Of a stretch of 64,000 bases of DNA, positions 30,546 through 41,200 are shown piece by piece; the stretch's first letter is position 1; every line of letters starts with the position of its first letter. The stretch is from Enterococcus ureilyticus (GTDB lineage: Bacteria > Bacillota > Bacilli > Lactobacillales > Enterococcaceae). The position numbers and the translations under genes are program-made. The notes under the pieces are model-generated. The model was not told the origin of the DNA. It saw only the letters and a program-made list of their open reading frames with translations, and searched no databases. The stretch covers positions 163,766-227,765 of the forward strand of contig NZ_MIKC01000038.1 in the NCBI RefSeq assembly GCF_001730315.1, in the 5' to 3' direction.

Positions 30546-31673
30546 TTAATCCCAAATATTGGTTTGATATACCTCTTCTAGTGTTTCAAAAATATCCTCG
30601 GTCAAAATAGTGATATGTCCCATTTTTCGCCCTTTTTTCGCCTCTGCTTTGCCGTAATAATGAAAATGCCAATCCGGCTTTTCAGAAATCACATCCATCG
30701 TTTCATAAATCTCATTGCCTAAAATATTGACCATCACTGCCTCAGACAATAGCTCAACTTCTGGTAACGGCCAACCGCAAATCCCACGAATATGGGCATC
30801 AAATTGACTCATAGAACAAGCTTCAATCGAGTAATGTCCCGAATTATGTGGTCTTGGTGCTAACTCATTTACATATATACCGCCGTTACTTGTCAGAAAC
30901 ATTTCGACAGCCAATGTACCAGCTAAATCGATCGACTCTGCAATCACACGTGCAATTCGTTGAGCTTCCTCAATAACTTCTTCATCGACTCTTGCCGGAG
31001 CAATCGTTTCATGTAGAATATTATTCCGATGAATATTTTCAACAACAGGAAATACAGTATACTCTCCAAGGCCATTTCCGCTAACTAAAACTGAAATTTC
31101 CTTTTCAAAAGGAATCCAAGCTTCTAATACACAAGTCCCTTCTCTAAGAATATTCATCGAAGGGGCCAAGTCAGAAGTGCTATATAAAACAAACTGCCCT
31201 TTACCATCATACCCACCACGAGTTGTTTTCAACACACAAGGATAGCCAATACCATCAATGGCATCTTGGATATCTGTCGGACTTACAATTGTAGCAAATG
31301 GTGCAATAACGATGTTGTTTGATTCTAAAAAAGATTTTTCTAGTAAGCGATCTTGTGTAATAGCCAAAAGATCCGTCCCTTGAGGAATGCTTACTAGATC
31401 CTGAACATGAACTAATGCTCCTACATCAACATTTTCAAATTCATACGTTAAGACTTGGGAACGATTAGCCAGCTCTTCTAAAGCCTCGATGTCATCATAA
31501 TCAGCTAATAAATGCCAATCAGCGACTTGAGCAGCAGGACAGTCGACAGTTGGATCTAAGACGCCCACACGAAAACCCATTTCTCGTGCACTTAAAGCCA
31601 TCATTCTACCTAATTGTCCGCCACCGATAATACCGATCATTTGTCCCGGTAGTAAAGGTTTATTCAAGTTCAT
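30546..31673 (-). CDS. purK: N5-carboxyaminoimidazole ribonucleotide synthase
   Basis: Uses ATP and bicarbonate to carboxylate AIR to N5-CAIR. The 375-aa ATP-grasp protein has the N-terminal [21 protein letters not shown], the [17 protein letters not shown] loop near 145 and the C-terminal-side [17 protein letters not shown] near 267. ATG 31673 overlaps the end of purE by 14 bases; an adjacent in-frame GTG (31676) is the alternative. Works with PurE, which isomerises the product. Confidence 0.96.
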   Translation of the reverse strand: MNLNKPLLPGQMIGIIGGGQLGRMMALSAREMGFRVGVLDPTVDCPAAQVADWHLLADYDDIEALEELANRSQVLTYEFENVDVGALVHVQDLVSIPQGTDLLAITQDRLLEKSFLESNNIVIAPFATIVSPTDIQDAIDGIGYPCVLKTTRGGYDGKGQFVLYSTSDLAPSMNILREGTCVLEAWIPFEKEISVLVSGNGLGEYTVFPVVENIHRNNILHETIAPARVDEEVIEEAQRIARVIAESIDLAGTLAVEMFLTSNGGIYVNELAPRPHNSGHYSIEACSMSQFDAHIRGICGWPLPEVELLSEAVMVNILGNEIYETMDVISEKPDWHFHYYGKAEAKKGRKMGHITILTEDIFETLEEVYQTNIWD

Positions 31674-32148
31674 CACTACTTTCCATCACAGTTTCTTCAA
31701 GAAATTGACGTTTTGCATCTAATTTCCCTGCTAACTCTACATCATACATGGAAAGCATCTGAACTGCAAGTAGTCCGCTATTAAGTGCCCCAGCTTTTCC
31801 TATCGCAGTCGTTGCAACAGGTACTCCACCTGGCATTTGAACGATCGACAGTAATGAATCTAATCCATTCAATGTTTTAGATTGAATTGGAACACCAATT
31901 ACTGGTAAAGTTGTTTTAGCTGCAATCATTCCAGGCAAATGTGCCGCACCGCCAGCACCTGCAATGACCACTTTAACACCTCGTCCACGTGCCTGTTCAG
32001 CAAATTTAAACATATAATCTGGTGTACGGTGTGCCGATATTACTTTCTTTTCATAAGGAATACCAAACTCTTCTAAACAATCACAGGCATATTTCATTGT
32101 TGGCCAATCAGAAGTACTTCCCATAACAACTGAAACTATGACAGACAT
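31660..32148 (-). CDS. purE: N5-CAIR mutase
   Basis: Converts N5-CAIR to CAIR, 162 aa, the class I PurE length. Hallmarks: [12 protein letters not shown] at the N-terminus, [10 protein letters not shown] near 42 (catalytic His) and [17 protein letters not shown] near 68. The ATG at 32148 has GAGGGG before it. The frame stays open 57 codons further up, but that stretch is the promoter and PurBox region and does not resemble protein. First gene of the purE-K-B operon. Confidence 0.97.
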   Translation of the reverse strand: MSVIVSVVMGSTSDWPTMKYACDCLEEFGIPYEKKVISAHRTPDYMFKFAEQARGRGVKVVIAGAGGAAHLPGMIAAKTTLPVIGVPIQSKTLNGLDSLLSIVQMPGGVPVATTAIGKAGALNSGLLAVQMLSMYDVELAGKLDAKRQFLEETVMESSDELE

Positions 32149-32179
32149 ACTATTCCCCTCTCTTATTCTATTCTTCTTT

Positions 32180-32208
32180 ATTTTAGCAATGGAATAAGAG
32201 CGTGTCAA
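32180..32208 (-). promoter_or_regulatory. Promoter of purE-K-B
   Basis: TTGACA (32203-32208), a 17-bp spacer and TAAAAT (32180-32185) on the minus strand. Confidence 0.85.
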
Positions 32209-32241
32209 AATAAAATCGAATATTAAATTTATTTTTAATAT

Positions 32242-32255
32242 AAACGTTCGGAATA
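32242..32255 (-). promoter_or_regulatory. PurBox upstream of the purE promoter
   Basis: Minus-strand ATTCCGAACGTTTA, core CGAAC at 32246-32250, 37 bp from the -35 hexamer. It is the closest of the three to the lactococcal consensus AWWWCCGAACWWT. Confidence 0.8.
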
Positions 32256-32261
32256 GAGCGA

Positions 32262-32297
32262 CAAAAAAGAAAAACCGAAACAAACTCCGGTTTTTCT
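32262..32297 (-). terminator. Terminator after pbuX
   Basis: AGAAAAACCG and CGGTTTTTCT pair on the minus strand (32268-32297), followed by a T run. It separates xpt-pbuX from purE-K-B. Confidence 0.85.
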
Positions 32298-32315
32298 CTA
32301 CACTCATTACTCGAC

Positions 32316-33629
32316 TCACGTTTCACTTTTTAGACCGTTGAACAATAAATTTAAAATAATTGCTGTCAAACTACTCATCACGATCCCATTTCCAGTAAAC
32401 ATTCTTACCGTTTCTGGCATATGTTGGAATAATGTCGGTATCATATTAAAGCCTAGTCCAAAACCAATTGAAATCGCAATGATCAATAAATTTTTGTCGT
32501 TATTATAATCTACCTTCGATAACATCCGCATCCCCTGAACGGCTACCATACCGAACATCACTAACATTCCGCCACCCAATACTGGTTCTGGGATGATTTG
32601 AGCAACTGCGCCAACCTTAGGCAGCAACCCTAAAGCGATCAGAAAAAATGCCGAATAGTAGATGGGGCGTCGTGTTTTGATTCCTGAAAGCTGTACTAAT
32701 CCAACATTCTGAGAAAATCCGGTATAAGGGAACGTGTTAAAGATACCGCCTAAAATAACAGCTAAACCTTCTGCACGATAGCCTTTTTTCAATTCTTCTT
32801 CCCCAATTCGCTTGCCGGTGATATCACCTAAAGCAAAATAGACACCTGTTGATTCCACCATGCTAACAATCGAAATAATGATCATCAAGATGATTGAAGA
32901 AATATCAAAAGTCGGTGTACCAAAATAAAAAGGTTGAGGGAAATGAAACCATGTTGCTTCTCCAACTGGTGCTAAATCAACTTGACCTAAAATTGCCGCA
33001 AGGACAGTCCCAGCAACTAAACCAACTAAAACCGCAATTGATTTGATGAAGCCTTTACCCCAAACCTGAATCACAATGATCAAAGCAATTGTTACAAAAG
33101 CTAAAAGTAAGCTCGTACTATCTCCAAAAGCAGGATCAGTAGCTAATCCTCCCCCCATCTTTTCAACAGCAACAGGTATCAGCGTTAAACCGATAACAGT
33201 AATCACAGTTCCAGTTACTAAAGGCGGAAACAATTTTTTGATTTTTGAAAATATACCTGATACTAAGACCACAAAAATACCAGAAGCAATGATCGAGCCG
33301 TAAATCGCTCCAATTCCTTTATCGCTACCGATCATGATCAATGGCGCTACTGCTTGTATAGCACAACCAAGCACTACTGGTAAGCCGATACCGAAGAATT
33401 TATTTACAGTCAGCTGCAGCAATGTTGCAATACCACACATAAAAATATCGATTGAAATCAAATAGGTCATTTGTTCGGAATTAAAATTTAAACCTGTTCC
33501 AATCAATAACGGTACTGCTACTGCTCCAGCATACATGGCTAATAAATGCTGCAATCCTAAAACAGCTGCTTTTCCATTTCCAGTTTCACTTTGCTGGATT
33601 TGTCCTTTTTGATTCCCTTTACTTTCCAA
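32316..33629 (-). CDS. pbuX: Xanthine permease
   Basis: A 437-aa NCS2/UraA-type symporter importing xanthine. About 12-14 membrane segments; family motifs are [21 protein letters not shown] near 24 and [21 protein letters not shown] near 77 (the NCS2 QxxxP-like area). [16 protein letters not shown] loop near 258 and [19 protein letters not shown] near 300 complete the pattern. The start appears to be TTG 33629, ten bases after AAGGGG, two bases beyond the xpt stop. Co-transcribed with xpt under the purine riboswitch. Confidence 0.92.
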   Translation of the reverse strand: MESKGNQKGQIQQSETGNGKAAVLGLQHLLAMYAGAVAVPLLIGTGLNFNSEQMTYLISIDIFMCGIATLLQLTVNKFFGIGLPVVLGCAIQAVAPLIMIGSDKGIGAIYGSIIASGIFVVLVSGIFSKIKKLFPPLVTGTVITVIGLTLIPVAVEKMGGGLATDPAFGDSTSLLLAFVTIALIIVIQVWGKGFIKSIAVLVGLVAGTVLAAILGQVDLAPVGEATWFHFPQPFYFGTPTFDISSIILMIIISIVSMVESTGVYFALGDITGKRIGEEELKKGYRAEGLAVILGGIFNTFPYTGFSQNVGLVQLSGIKTRRPIYYSAFFLIALGLLPKVGAVAQIIPEPVLGGGMLVMFGMVAVQGMRMLSKVDYNNDKNLLIIAISIGFGLGFNMIPTLFQHMPETVRMFTGNGIVMSSLTAIILNLLFNGLKSET

Positions 33630-33631
33630 GT

Positions 33632-34237
<606 letters not shown>

Positions 34238-34254
34238 TTATAGGGTTGATGCTT

Positions 34255-34297
34255 ATAAAAAAACAAAAAGACCTTTTCTGCATAAGCAAAAAAGGTC
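34255..34297 (-). terminator. Riboswitch-controlled terminator of xpt-pbuX
   Basis: GACCTTTT pairs with AAAAGGTC (34270-34297), followed by a long T run on the minus strand. It lies 15 bases downstream of the aptamer, so it is the expression platform. Confidence 0.85.
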
Positions 34298-34312
34298 AAA
34301 GACTCTTTTTCA

Positions 34313-34375
34313 CTTATAGACCAACGTTTACGGTGTTGGGTAGAAACGGTCAACCATATTATGACCATATATAAG
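34313..34375 (-). promoter_or_regulatory. Purine riboswitch aptamer, guanine/xanthine type
   Basis: All core parts are readable on the minus strand: P1 arms CTTATATA and TATAAG, the P2 stem TGGTCA/TTGACC, the junction GTTTCTACC, and P3 closing the conserved loop CCGTAAA. The base that pairs with the ligand (J3/1, position 74 in the Bacillus xpt numbering) is C, which indicates guanine or xanthine rather than adenine. Confidence 0.92.
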
Positions 34376-34405
34376 CTTCTTGTATTAGTATACAATAGTA
34401 CAAAA

Positions 34406-34453
34406 CTCTGAAAATTTCAATGAAAAAAATGAATTCCGTTGAAATTCTCAGAG
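34406..34453 (-). terminator. Hairpin between the TIM-barrel gene and the riboswitch
   Basis: CTCTGAGAATTTCAA pairs with TTGAAATTTTCAGAG (one mismatch), followed by TTTTG. A weak terminator for the gene ending at 34519. Confidence 0.5.
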
Positions 34454-34518
34454 TATCTGTCGAATCCTTATTTGTAATCAGTTTCATTTCCTACATTTTT
34501 ATCACAATACGAACAATC

Positions 34519-35202
34519 TTAATGATCATTCTTTTTTTCCAAACTGCGATATTTGTCCATTTTATGACTGAAAAGCTCACCATTACTAGGCGGCGTATAT
34601 GTAATTGCATTCGCTCCGGCAGCAATTGTTTCAGTGATTGATTCATCTGTTGGCCCGCCTGTTGCAATAATTGGTAATTCAGGATATTTATCTCGGAAAA
34701 ACTTAACTGTTTTAGCAGTGTCTTTACCAGCACTAATATTGATCATCGTAACACCCGCTGTTATTTTTTCATCGATAGGCGTATGAATCGAAGTGACTGT
34801 ACTGACCACTGGAATATCTACGACCTCACAAACCATCTCTACGGTCTCAATAGGTGTGGGGCCGTTTAACACGACGCCAATCGATCCTTGTGCTTCTGCA
34901 AACAAGCTCATATATGCAGAGCGTTGTCCTTGTGTCAGTCCACCACCTACACCTGAAAAAACAGGGATGTCTGCGGCTTCAATAATACTTTTAGTAATCG
35001 CTGGATGCGGTGTAAAAGGATACACAGCGATTACTGCGTTTGCATCTGTGTTTCGAATAATAGCAATATCAGTCGTAAAAATAATTGATTTGATTTTTTT
35101 CCCAAAAATCCGAATACCACTGGCCTTTTTGATTACTTTCGGTACTTGTACAATATCTTGTTTCAAAGGTGTAACAATTTCTGGTACCCACTTTTCATCC
35201 AT
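34519..35202 (-). CDS. TIM-barrel-like protein of unknown function
   Basis: A 227-aa soluble protein. Repeated strand-helix units with glycine-rich strand ends are seen (DIPVFSGVGGGLTQG near 85; VVSTVTSIHTPIDEKI near 140; LPIIATGGPTDESITETIAAGANAI near 185). The last, GG-P-x-E followed by A-GANA, resembles the phosphate-binding ends of TIM barrels such as NanE/ThiE-like proteins. I cannot assign a substrate. The start at 35202 has AAGGAG eight bases upstream. It lies between the GH73 gene and the riboswitch of xpt. Confidence 0.65.
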   Translation of the reverse strand: MDEKWVPEIVTPLKQDIVQVPKVIKKASGIRIFGKKIKSIIFTTDIAIIRNTDANAVIAVYPFTPHPAITKSIIEAADIPVFSGVGGGLTQGQRSAYMSLFAEAQGSIGVVLNGPTPIETVEMVCEVVDIPVVSTVTSIHTPIDEKITAGVTMINISAGKDTAKTVKFFRDKYPELPIIATGGPTDESITETIAAGANAITYTPPSNGELFSHKMDKYRSLEKKNDH

Positions 35203-35229
35203 TCCCACCACTCCTTTTTACTTCATTGA

Positions 35230-35853
35230 TCAATGATCATATTGATTGAGATCATAACTCTCGATCACGTGAATCACCTTATCTGCATACGTAGGATCTG
35301 TTGCATAGCCGGCCTCTTGTAATGCGCGTGCAGCCTGTTTATAGTTTTTCGCTAAAAGGACATTTTCATACAGTCGGGGATTCCATGTCACACCATTAAC
35401 AAATAAACGCGTGTGATCGTCCATTGATTCTTCCCAGGTATTGTAAACTCTAAAATCTCCCTGAATCACAATCCATTCTTCATTGATGTATTCTCTAGTC
35501 TCAAGATTGATTTTTTTTTGGTCTCCATACGCTTTGATCCCAAATAAGTTGTTATACTTTGAAGCAAGAGTACTCTGTCCCCAATTTGATTCTAAAATGC
35601 CTTGACCTATAATAATACTGGGTAAAACACCATAAGACGCTTGCAATTCTTTCGCATGAGGGCTTATTCGATCGATAAACTGTTCTTTTGATACTTCTTC
35701 TTTTTGCTGAGCAGTTTCTTCTATTGTTTTTGAGCTGTCTGATAATACATTGATTGAAAAAACAAACGCTATACCAACGATCAGTAATCCTGCAAAAAGC
35801 ATTGGTAAATTAGTTTTTCTTATTTTTTTCTTCTTATACCTTTGACTATTCAT
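35230..35853 (-). CDS. Membrane-anchored GH73 glucosaminidase
   Basis: Peptidoglycan hydrolase cutting N-acetylglucosamine linkages. The 207 aa have a basic cytoplasmic start (RYKKKKIRK), one membrane segment at about 17-37, a short linker, then a GH73 domain (about 57-205). The latter includes the catalytic glutamate in GILESNWGQSTLA, the YNNLFGIKAYG segment, FRVYNTWEESMDDHTRLF and GYATDPTYADKV. No LysM or other wall-binding repeat is present, unlike AtlA. A type II membrane protein with the enzyme outside. Ends 28 bases before the TIM-barrel gene. Confidence 0.9.
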   Translation of the reverse strand: MNSQRYKKKKIRKTNLPMLFAGLLIVGIAFVFSINVLSDSSKTIEETAQQKEEVSKEQFIDRISPHAKELQASYGVLPSIIIGQGILESNWGQSTLASKYNNLFGIKAYGDQKKINLETREYINEEWIVIQGDFRVYNTWEESMDDHTRLFVNGVTWNPRLYENVLLAKNYKQAARALQEAGYATDPTYADKVIHVIESYDLNQYDH

Positions 35854-35946
35854 ACATTCCCTACTTTGTTTTGTATTCGTTTCCGTATTAATCCTTCTTA
35901 GTTTAGGATAATGGCTGACTGATTATATCAGTTTTTTTTCATACAA

Positions 35947-36153
35947 TCAATCAATAGCTGTTGTAGTCATAGTTGTCGATGTTTTCATTTGTATTTCAGA
36001 CGTAGATATACTGGTTGAAACGGTTGTACTTGTTTCTTCGGTGCTCTCATTTGTATTATTATTTTTATCTTTTGAGGCTGGATGACCAAATAAGACAAAA
36101 ATTACAGCACCTAGTACTATGATAACCGATAAAATACCTAAAATTTGTTTCAA
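35947..36153 (-). CDS. Small membrane-anchored Ser/Thr-rich protein, 68 aa
   Basis: Starts at a TTG (36153) nine bases after AAGGGAG. One N-terminal membrane helix (about 4-23, GILSVIIVLGAVIFVLFG) is followed by a low-complexity outside tail rich in Ser, Thr, Asn and Glu (TEETSTTVSTSISTSE). No family recognised; no sorting signal or lipobox. It sits 20 bases after the 173-aa gene, so the two may be co-transcribed. Confidence 0.55.
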   Translation of the reverse strand: MKQILGILSVIIVLGAVIFVLFGHPASKDKNNNTNESTEETSTTVSTSISTSEIQMKTSTTMTTTAID

Positions 36154-36173
36154 AAAAAAACTCCCTTACTTCC

Positions 36174-36695
36174 TTATTCACCAACGTAAGTACCCATCAA
36201 ATTTTCATTTACCCAATCAAGCAATTCTACTTTTGAGCCTTCTAATTGTCCTTGTAAGGTAGCTGGCAATCGGAAAGTGACAATATCATCAAATCCCCAT
36301 TCACCGTAAGACAGCGTGACTTTTAAATCAATAAATGCTTGTTCTTTTTCTTCATGGTTTGCTTTTGATGGAATCAACTCAGCAATACCAGCTCCTGATT
36401 GCAGCCATTTTTTAGCGATTAGTGTTTTTAAACGTTTGTATTCTGAAACAGCAATATTTCTTTTTTCTGGGAACAGAACGGTTTGACGTAATATTTTTTG
36501 TGTCAACATCCATTCATAATCAGAAAATAAGTTTTTTACTTTTTGCATTTGCTCACTCGTTAAATTGACTCTACCTTTTTTCCAGTTATCCCAATTTTCT
36601 TTTGAGGTTTGGAGATAGTCTGTATAAAATTTTTCTTCTGTTTCAAATTGCTCAATAATTGCATCAATAAGAATATCTATATACATTTGGTGCAT
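36174..36695 (-). CDS. Hypothetical cytosolic protein, 173 aa
   Basis: Not recognised. The first half is helical and charged (EEKFYTDYLQTSKENWDNWKKGRVNLTSEQMQKVKNLFSDYEW), with the look of a helix-turn-helix-like segment (WDNWKKG, then LTSEQMQKVKNLF). The second half is mixed and ends in LPATLQGQLEGSKVELLDWVNENL. The start at 36695 follows AAGGAGG by eight bases. No signal peptide. A DNA-binding role is possible but unproven. Confidence 0.65.
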   Translation of the reverse strand: MHQMYIDILIDAIIEQFETEEKFYTDYLQTSKENWDNWKKGRVNLTSEQMQKVKNLFSDYEWMLTQKILRQTVLFPEKRNIAVSEYKRLKTLIAKKWLQSGAGIAELIPSKANHEEKEQAFIDLKVTLSYGEWGFDDIVTFRLPATLQGQLEGSKVELLDWVNENLMGTYVGE

Positions 36696-36971
36696 GACTT
36701 TCGCCTCCTTTCCTTATTTTACTGAAAATATCCGAAAAATGCATCTCTTTGGATCACTTATTTCTATTTTTTTAAGAAACATTCAATTTTTCCCGATAAA
36801 TAATCAAACATCTTCAGACTTCTAATCAAAATATCCCTTCATTTCCAACTTCTCATGTATAATAAAATTACTGAGTTTCCCAACCTGATACGTTTGTTCA
36901 GCATCAACCAAAAATTACTTTACTCAGTAGCTGGATTAAACCATCCGCTTCTAAAATTAGGAGGAATCATT

Positions 36972-37925
36972 ATGAAACAATACAACTGGGGCATCATTGG
37001 ACTTGGAGATATCGCAGCCAGCTTTGCGAATAGTTTCCACCAAGAGAACAGCCGTATCGCTGCGGTTGCATCTAGAACCTTAACAAAAGCGCAAACATTT
37101 GCTAAGGAACATGCTATTTCTACAGCCTATGGATCATTTGAAGAATTATTAGCTGACGACTTGATCGATATTATCTATATTGCTGTACCTAATCGACAAC
37201 ATATTTCACATATTTTAAAAGCATTGGAAGCTGGTAAACACGTTCTTTGCGAGAAAGCCATCACGATGAACAGTGAAGAATTGACCGTAGCAATAAGATT
37301 GGCTGAAGAAAAAGGGTTGATACTGGCCGAGGCGATGACGATTTTCAATATGCCTTTATATCACGAATTGAAAAGGCTGATTGATGCGAATCGTTTTGGT
37401 AAATTAAAAATGATTCAAGCACCTTTTGGTAGCTATAAAGAGCCTGACCCTAACAATCGCTTCTTTAATCCAGATTTAGCTGGCGGTGCTCTTTTGGATA
37501 TTGGAACATATGCAGTATCTTTTGTTCGTTGGTTCTTTACTGCTCAGCCTAAGGTCATAGCTTCAGTTATGCAGCCATTTTCAACTGGTGTAGATGAGCA
37601 ATCAGCAACGATTCTACAAAATGACGTACAGGAAATGGCAACTGTTTCCTTAAGTTTTCAAGCAAAAATGCCTAAGCAAGGGATTGTAGCTTTTGAAGAA
37701 GCGTATATTGTGATCAACGAATACCCACGCGCAGATGAAGCAAAAGTCTATTTTAATGATGGAACGGTGGAAACAATCATTTCAGGTGATACTAACGAAG
37801 CATTGAATTATGAAATTACAAACATGATCAAAATGATCGAAGGAACATTACCGAATCAATCACTTTTTTTAACAAAAGACGTCATCGATCTATTAGATCA
37901 AATGCAACAAACTTGGATAAATTAA
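36972..37925 (+). CDS. Gfo/Idh/MocA-family NAD(P)-dependent oxidoreductase
   Basis: A 317-aa dehydrogenase. The N-terminal Rossmann domain has WGIIGLGDIAASF and the family signature YIAVPNRQHISH near 68, then the catalytic EKA in HVLCEKAITMN near 92. The C-terminal alpha/beta domain includes GGALLDIGTYAVSFVRWFF near 175 with the conserved D and Y. The substrate is probably a sugar, polyol or trans-dihydrodiol; not determinable. The start is ATG 36972 after GGAGGAATCATT. A long in-frame extension upstream has no ribosome site. Single gene with a bidirectional terminator. Confidence 0.88.
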   Translation: MKQYNWGIIGLGDIAASFANSFHQENSRIAAVASRTLTKAQTFAKEHAISTAYGSFEELLADDLIDIIYIAVPNRQHISHILKALEAGKHVLCEKAITMNSEELTVAIRLAEEKGLILAEAMTIFNMPLYHELKRLIDANRFGKLKMIQAPFGSYKEPDPNNRFFNPDLAGGALLDIGTYAVSFVRWFFTAQPKVIASVMQPFSTGVDEQSATILQNDVQEMATVSLSFQAKMPKQGIVAFEEAYIVINEYPRADEAKVYFNDGTVETIISGDTNEALNYEITNMIKMIEGTLPNQSLFLTKDVIDLLDQMQQTWIN

Positions 37926-37928
37926 TAT

Positions 37929-37974
37929 AATCGCCTCTAATTGTTGTATTCATTTACGACAATTAGAGGCGATT
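37929..37974. terminator. Bidirectional terminator, oxidoreductase gene and argS
   Basis: AATCGCCTCTAATTG (37929-37943) pairs perfectly with CAATTAGAGGCGATT (37960-37974). Confidence 0.8.
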
Positions 37975-38007
37975 ATTCTTAAATCAATCTTTAATCAATA
38001 GATCAGA

Positions 38008-39699
38008 TTACATTTCATTTGGCGCATGTAAACCAAGCAATCTTAAATCTTCCTTGATAATTGTTGCCATGGCATAAACTAAAGCTAAACGTGATTCTTT
38101 TTGTTCATCGTCAGCTAAAATTTTAACATGAGCATAGTATTTGTTAAAGGCTTGTGCAACTTGGATCGCATGTTTTGCAATCACTGATGGTTCATATTTA
38201 TCAGCTGCTTGGATAACAACTTCTGGGAATTTTTGCAATAACTTGATCACTTCCCAGCTCTCTTTATCATCTAATGCATATTCTTTTGTCTCATCAATCG
38301 TAAAATCAGCTTTCCTTAATATACTCATTGCACGTGCATGAGTATATTGCACATAGGGGCCTGTTTCCCCTTCAAAACGAACAACTTCCTCTAAGGCGAA
38401 GTCAAAATTATTCAAGCGATCATTTTTCAAATCATGGAAAATAACTGAACCGATCCCCACTTGTCTAGCCACTTCTTCGCGATTTGGCAAATCAGGATTT
38501 TTTTCCATAATTTGCTGATTTGCTAGTTCAACTGCTTCGTTTAATACCTCTTCTAATAAAACAATTTTCCCTTTACGAGTTGATAATTTTTTACCACCTT
38601 GAGTAATCAACCCAAATGGAATATGATGCATATCTTTAGACCAATCAAATCCAAGTTCGTTTAAAACAGCTTTCAATTGTTTGAAGTGATTACTTTGCTC
38701 ATTCCCTACAACGTAGACTGCTTTTGCAAAATCATATGTCCGTTTGCGATAAACAGCCGCAGCTAAATCCCGTGTAATATAAAGCGTGGCCCCATCTGAT
38801 TTTTTGATCAATGCTGGATTCAAATCATAAGCAGATAAATCAACGATTTCTGCTCCTTGATTTTCTTGTAGTAAATGTTTTTCTTCTAACATTGTAACGA
38901 TTTCAGTCATTTTATCATTGTAGAAGGCTTCTCCATTATAAGAATCAAACGAAACTTCCAGCATTGCATATATTTTGTCAAACTCTTTCAACGATTCTGT
39001 ACGGAACCATTGCCATAGTTCTGTTGCTTGTGCATCGCCTTCTTCTAGTCGTTTAAACCAAGCACGAGCTTGTTCATCTAGTTCAGGTTGTGTTTCAGCT
39101 TCTTCATGAAAGTGCACATATAGACGTAATAATTCAGTGATAGGTGCCGTTCTAACAGCCTCTTCAGAACCCCATTTTTTGTAAGCCACGATCAACTTAC
39201 CAAATTGAGTGCCCCAATCGCCTAAGTGATTGATGCGAATCGGGGTGTAGCCGATTTTTTCAAGAATAAAAGCAATCGAATTCCCAATAACAGTCGAGCG
39301 CAGATGTCCCATCGAAATTGGTTTAGCGATATTAGGTGACGACATATCAATCGGGACGTTTCCCTTTTCACCGATCGAACTATCTCCGTAATGTCCTTTT
39401 TCTTTTGCAATTTGGCCGATGACTGTTTGACTGACCATTTTTTTATTCATGAAAAAGTTCAAATAAGGTCCAACTACTTCAATTTTTTCAAAGTCTGTTC
39501 CACCAATTTTCTCTGCTAGATCAGCCGCAATTTGTTGCGGTGCTTTGCGGTATACTTTAGCTAATGAAAAGGCTGGAAAAGCAACGTCTCCATGATCGGC
39601 AGATTTAGGATTTTCCAATAATTCTGTAACTGTTTCTAATGATAGGTCTTCTTTTACCACTTCAAAAATGGCTTTTGCTACGATTTCTTTGTTGTTCAT
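38008..39699 (-). CDS. argS: Arginyl-tRNA synthetase
   Basis: Charges tRNA-Arg. The 563-aa class I enzyme has the N-terminal add-1 domain, the HIGH-like motif in [20 protein letters not shown] near 120 (here SMGH), and a KMSKS-equivalent KKLSTRKGK near 375 (KLSTRKG, the usual ArgRS variation). The anticodon-binding DALR domain is at the C-terminus (about 440-563, ending [10 protein letters not shown]). ATG 39699 has AGGAGG upstream. Its leader carries a T-box, so expression should rise when uncharged tRNA-Arg accumulates. Confidence 0.97.
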   Translation of the reverse strand: MNNKEIVAKAIFEVVKEDLSLETVTELLENPKSADHGDVAFPAFSLAKVYRKAPQQIAADLAEKIGGTDFEKIEVVGPYLNFFMNKKMVSQTVIGQIAKEKGHYGDSSIGEKGNVPIDMSSPNIAKPISMGHLRSTVIGNSIAFILEKIGYTPIRINHLGDWGTQFGKLIVAYKKWGSEEAVRTAPITELLRLYVHFHEEAETQPELDEQARAWFKRLEEGDAQATELWQWFRTESLKEFDKIYAMLEVSFDSYNGEAFYNDKMTEIVTMLEEKHLLQENQGAEIVDLSAYDLNPALIKKSDGATLYITRDLAAAVYRKRTYDFAKAVYVVGNEQSNHFKQLKAVLNELGFDWSKDMHHIPFGLITQGGKKLSTRKGKIVLLEEVLNEAVELANQQIMEKNPDLPNREEVARQVGIGSVIFHDLKNDRLNNFDFALEEVVRFEGETGPYVQYTHARAMSILRKADFTIDETKEYALDDKESWEVIKLLQKFPEVVIQAADKYEPSVIAKHAIQVAQAFNKYYAHVKILADDEQKESRLALVYAMATIIKEDLRLLGLHAPNEM

Positions 39700-39865
39700 A
39701 AATATCCTCCTGATGGTTGATTATATTGTTTAAAAGGTAACTTCTCTCACTTTATTTTTCAACTATTCTTCATCCTCCACTCTAGCTATGCCAATCGTAC
39801 TCCTTCGATTTTTAGAGCTTTAGCTCTTTAAATTGATGAGATCACACAAAGTGGAGTGATGAACA

Positions 39866-40106
39866 AAAAAAAAGTCTCTAGTGTTAAAAAACACCAGAGA
39901 CGAGATTTTCCCGCGGTACCACTCTAATTGTTCATTCTTTGCAAAAGATGAACCCTCTTAATCTAGTAACGGTAGATAACCGTCTGCCTATGCAGATTCT
40001 CCAAAGTGCGTTTCCTTCATTTGATTATCTTCGGCTTTCACCCTCCCGAAATCGCTTGGTTAATTCTAATGAAGTACTCTCTTTTTCAATGAATCAATAT
40101 GAAACT
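39866..40106 (-). promoter_or_regulatory. T-box leader of argS
   Basis: The minus strand has the T-box core AGAGTGGTACCGCGGG at about 39909-39924. It is followed by a terminator stem GTCTCTGGTGTTTTTTAAC (39872-39899) closed by GTTAAAA/ACACTAGAGAC, then nine T. Upstream lie the long stem I region and the AGGGTG/GCCGAAG internal segments. A TATAAT (40113-40118) with TGC before it supplies the promoter. The specifier is expected to be an Arg codon; CGC near AAACGCAC is a candidate but was not proven by folding. Confidence 0.88.
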
Positions 40107-40159
40107 GGATTTATTATAGCAAATATTTATCGCTATGCCTAGTGTTTGGTTGTTGATTT

Positions 40160-41200
40160 TTACTCTTTAATAGTCATAAAGGTCAAACTAGGATCAGCAT
40201 TTAATTGATAATCGGCAAAATGACCCTTTTCTGCTTCAACAAAAGCCGCAGCTCCGACCATCGCCGCATTGTCACCACATAATCTAAGCGGTGGCACAAT
40301 AAAGGTTACTCCTGGTAGTTTTTTTGTAACTTCTGCTCTTAGCCGATCACGTAAGCCTTGATTCGCTGCGACACCACCGGCCATCACTAGCTGCTTAATT
40401 GGATACTCTTGGCAAGCACGAATTGTTTTGGCTACTAAAACGTCAATGACACTCTCCTGAAAACTTGCCGCTAAGTCTTGAATCACTAATTCCTCATCTC
40501 GTTGCTGCGCATTATGAACTGTATTGATGAAGGAACTTTTCAACCCGCTAAAACTAAAATCATAATTATCTTCCTTAATCATTGCTCGTGGAAATTGATA
40601 AGTATCTTGACCTTGATGCGCTAAGTTATCGATTTCTTTCCCACTCGGATAGCTTAATCCTAAAACTCTACCCACTTTATCATACGCTTCACCAGCTGCA
40701 TCATCTCGTGTTTCGCCGACGATTTCAAATGAGCCTGTTTCTTTCATGTAAACCAGTTCTGTATGACCGCCACTCACTAATAGTGCCATTAAGGGAAATT
40801 GCAACGGTTCTACAAATTGGGCTGCATAAATATGGCCAGCCATATGATTCACTGGAATCAACGGTAAATCGTGTGCCCAAGCAAATGCTTTAGCAGCCGA
40901 AATCCCAATCAATAACGCCCCAACCAAGCCTGGGCCATAAGTAACACCAACTCCACTCAATTCACTGGGTTTGACATCCGCTGTTGTCAAAGCGTCTTCA
41001 ATACATAATGTAATCTCTTCCACATGATGACGACTAGCCACCTCTGGCACCACACCGCCAAAACGCTGATGACTTTTGACTTGAGAAGCTACGACATTCG
41101 ACAATATCAGGGAACCATCTTCAATAATGGCAACACTCGTCTCATCACAACTACTTTCAATAGCGAGTATTAATTTTCTTTCCTTATTAAAAAAAGTCAT
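40160..41200 (-). CDS. tsaD: tRNA t6A threonylcarbamoyltransferase
   Basis: Transfers the threonylcarbamoyl group to A37 of ANN-decoding tRNAs, acting with TsaB and TsaE. The 346-aa ASKHA protein has [14 protein letters not shown] at the N-terminus, the metal-binding HMAGHIYA near 118, VSGGHTELV near 140 and [13 protein letters not shown] near 275. It overlaps the upstream GNAT gene by four bases (ATGA). Last gene of the tsaB-rimI-rimI-tsaD run; tsaE is not in the window. Confidence 0.96.
   Translation of the reverse strand: MTFFNKERKLILAIESSCDETSVAIIEDGSLILSNVVASQVKSHQRFGGVVPEVASRHHVEEITLCIEDALTTADVKPSELSGVGVTYGPGLVGALLIGISAAKAFAWAHDLPLIPVNHMAGHIYAAQFVEPLQFPLMALLVSGGHTELVYMKETGSFEIVGETRDDAAGEAYDKVGRVLGLSYPSGKEIDNLAHQGQDTYQFPRAMIKEDNYDFSFSGLKSSFINTVHNAQQRDEELVIQDLAASFQESVIDVLVAKTIRACQEYPIKQLVMAGGVAANQGLRDRLRAEVTKKLPGVTFIVPPLRLCGDNAAMVGAAAFVEAEKGHFADYQLNADPSLTFMTIKE

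Noticed and set aside
34506..34518. PurBox-like AATACGAACAATC near the TIM-barrel gene stop
   Set aside because: Points the wrong way for xpt and no promoter is found 37 bp downstream on the plus strand; probably chance.
34420..34641. 73-aa plus-strand frame over the xpt leader
   Set aside because: Overlaps the hairpin and the end of the minus-strand gene; no ribosome site.
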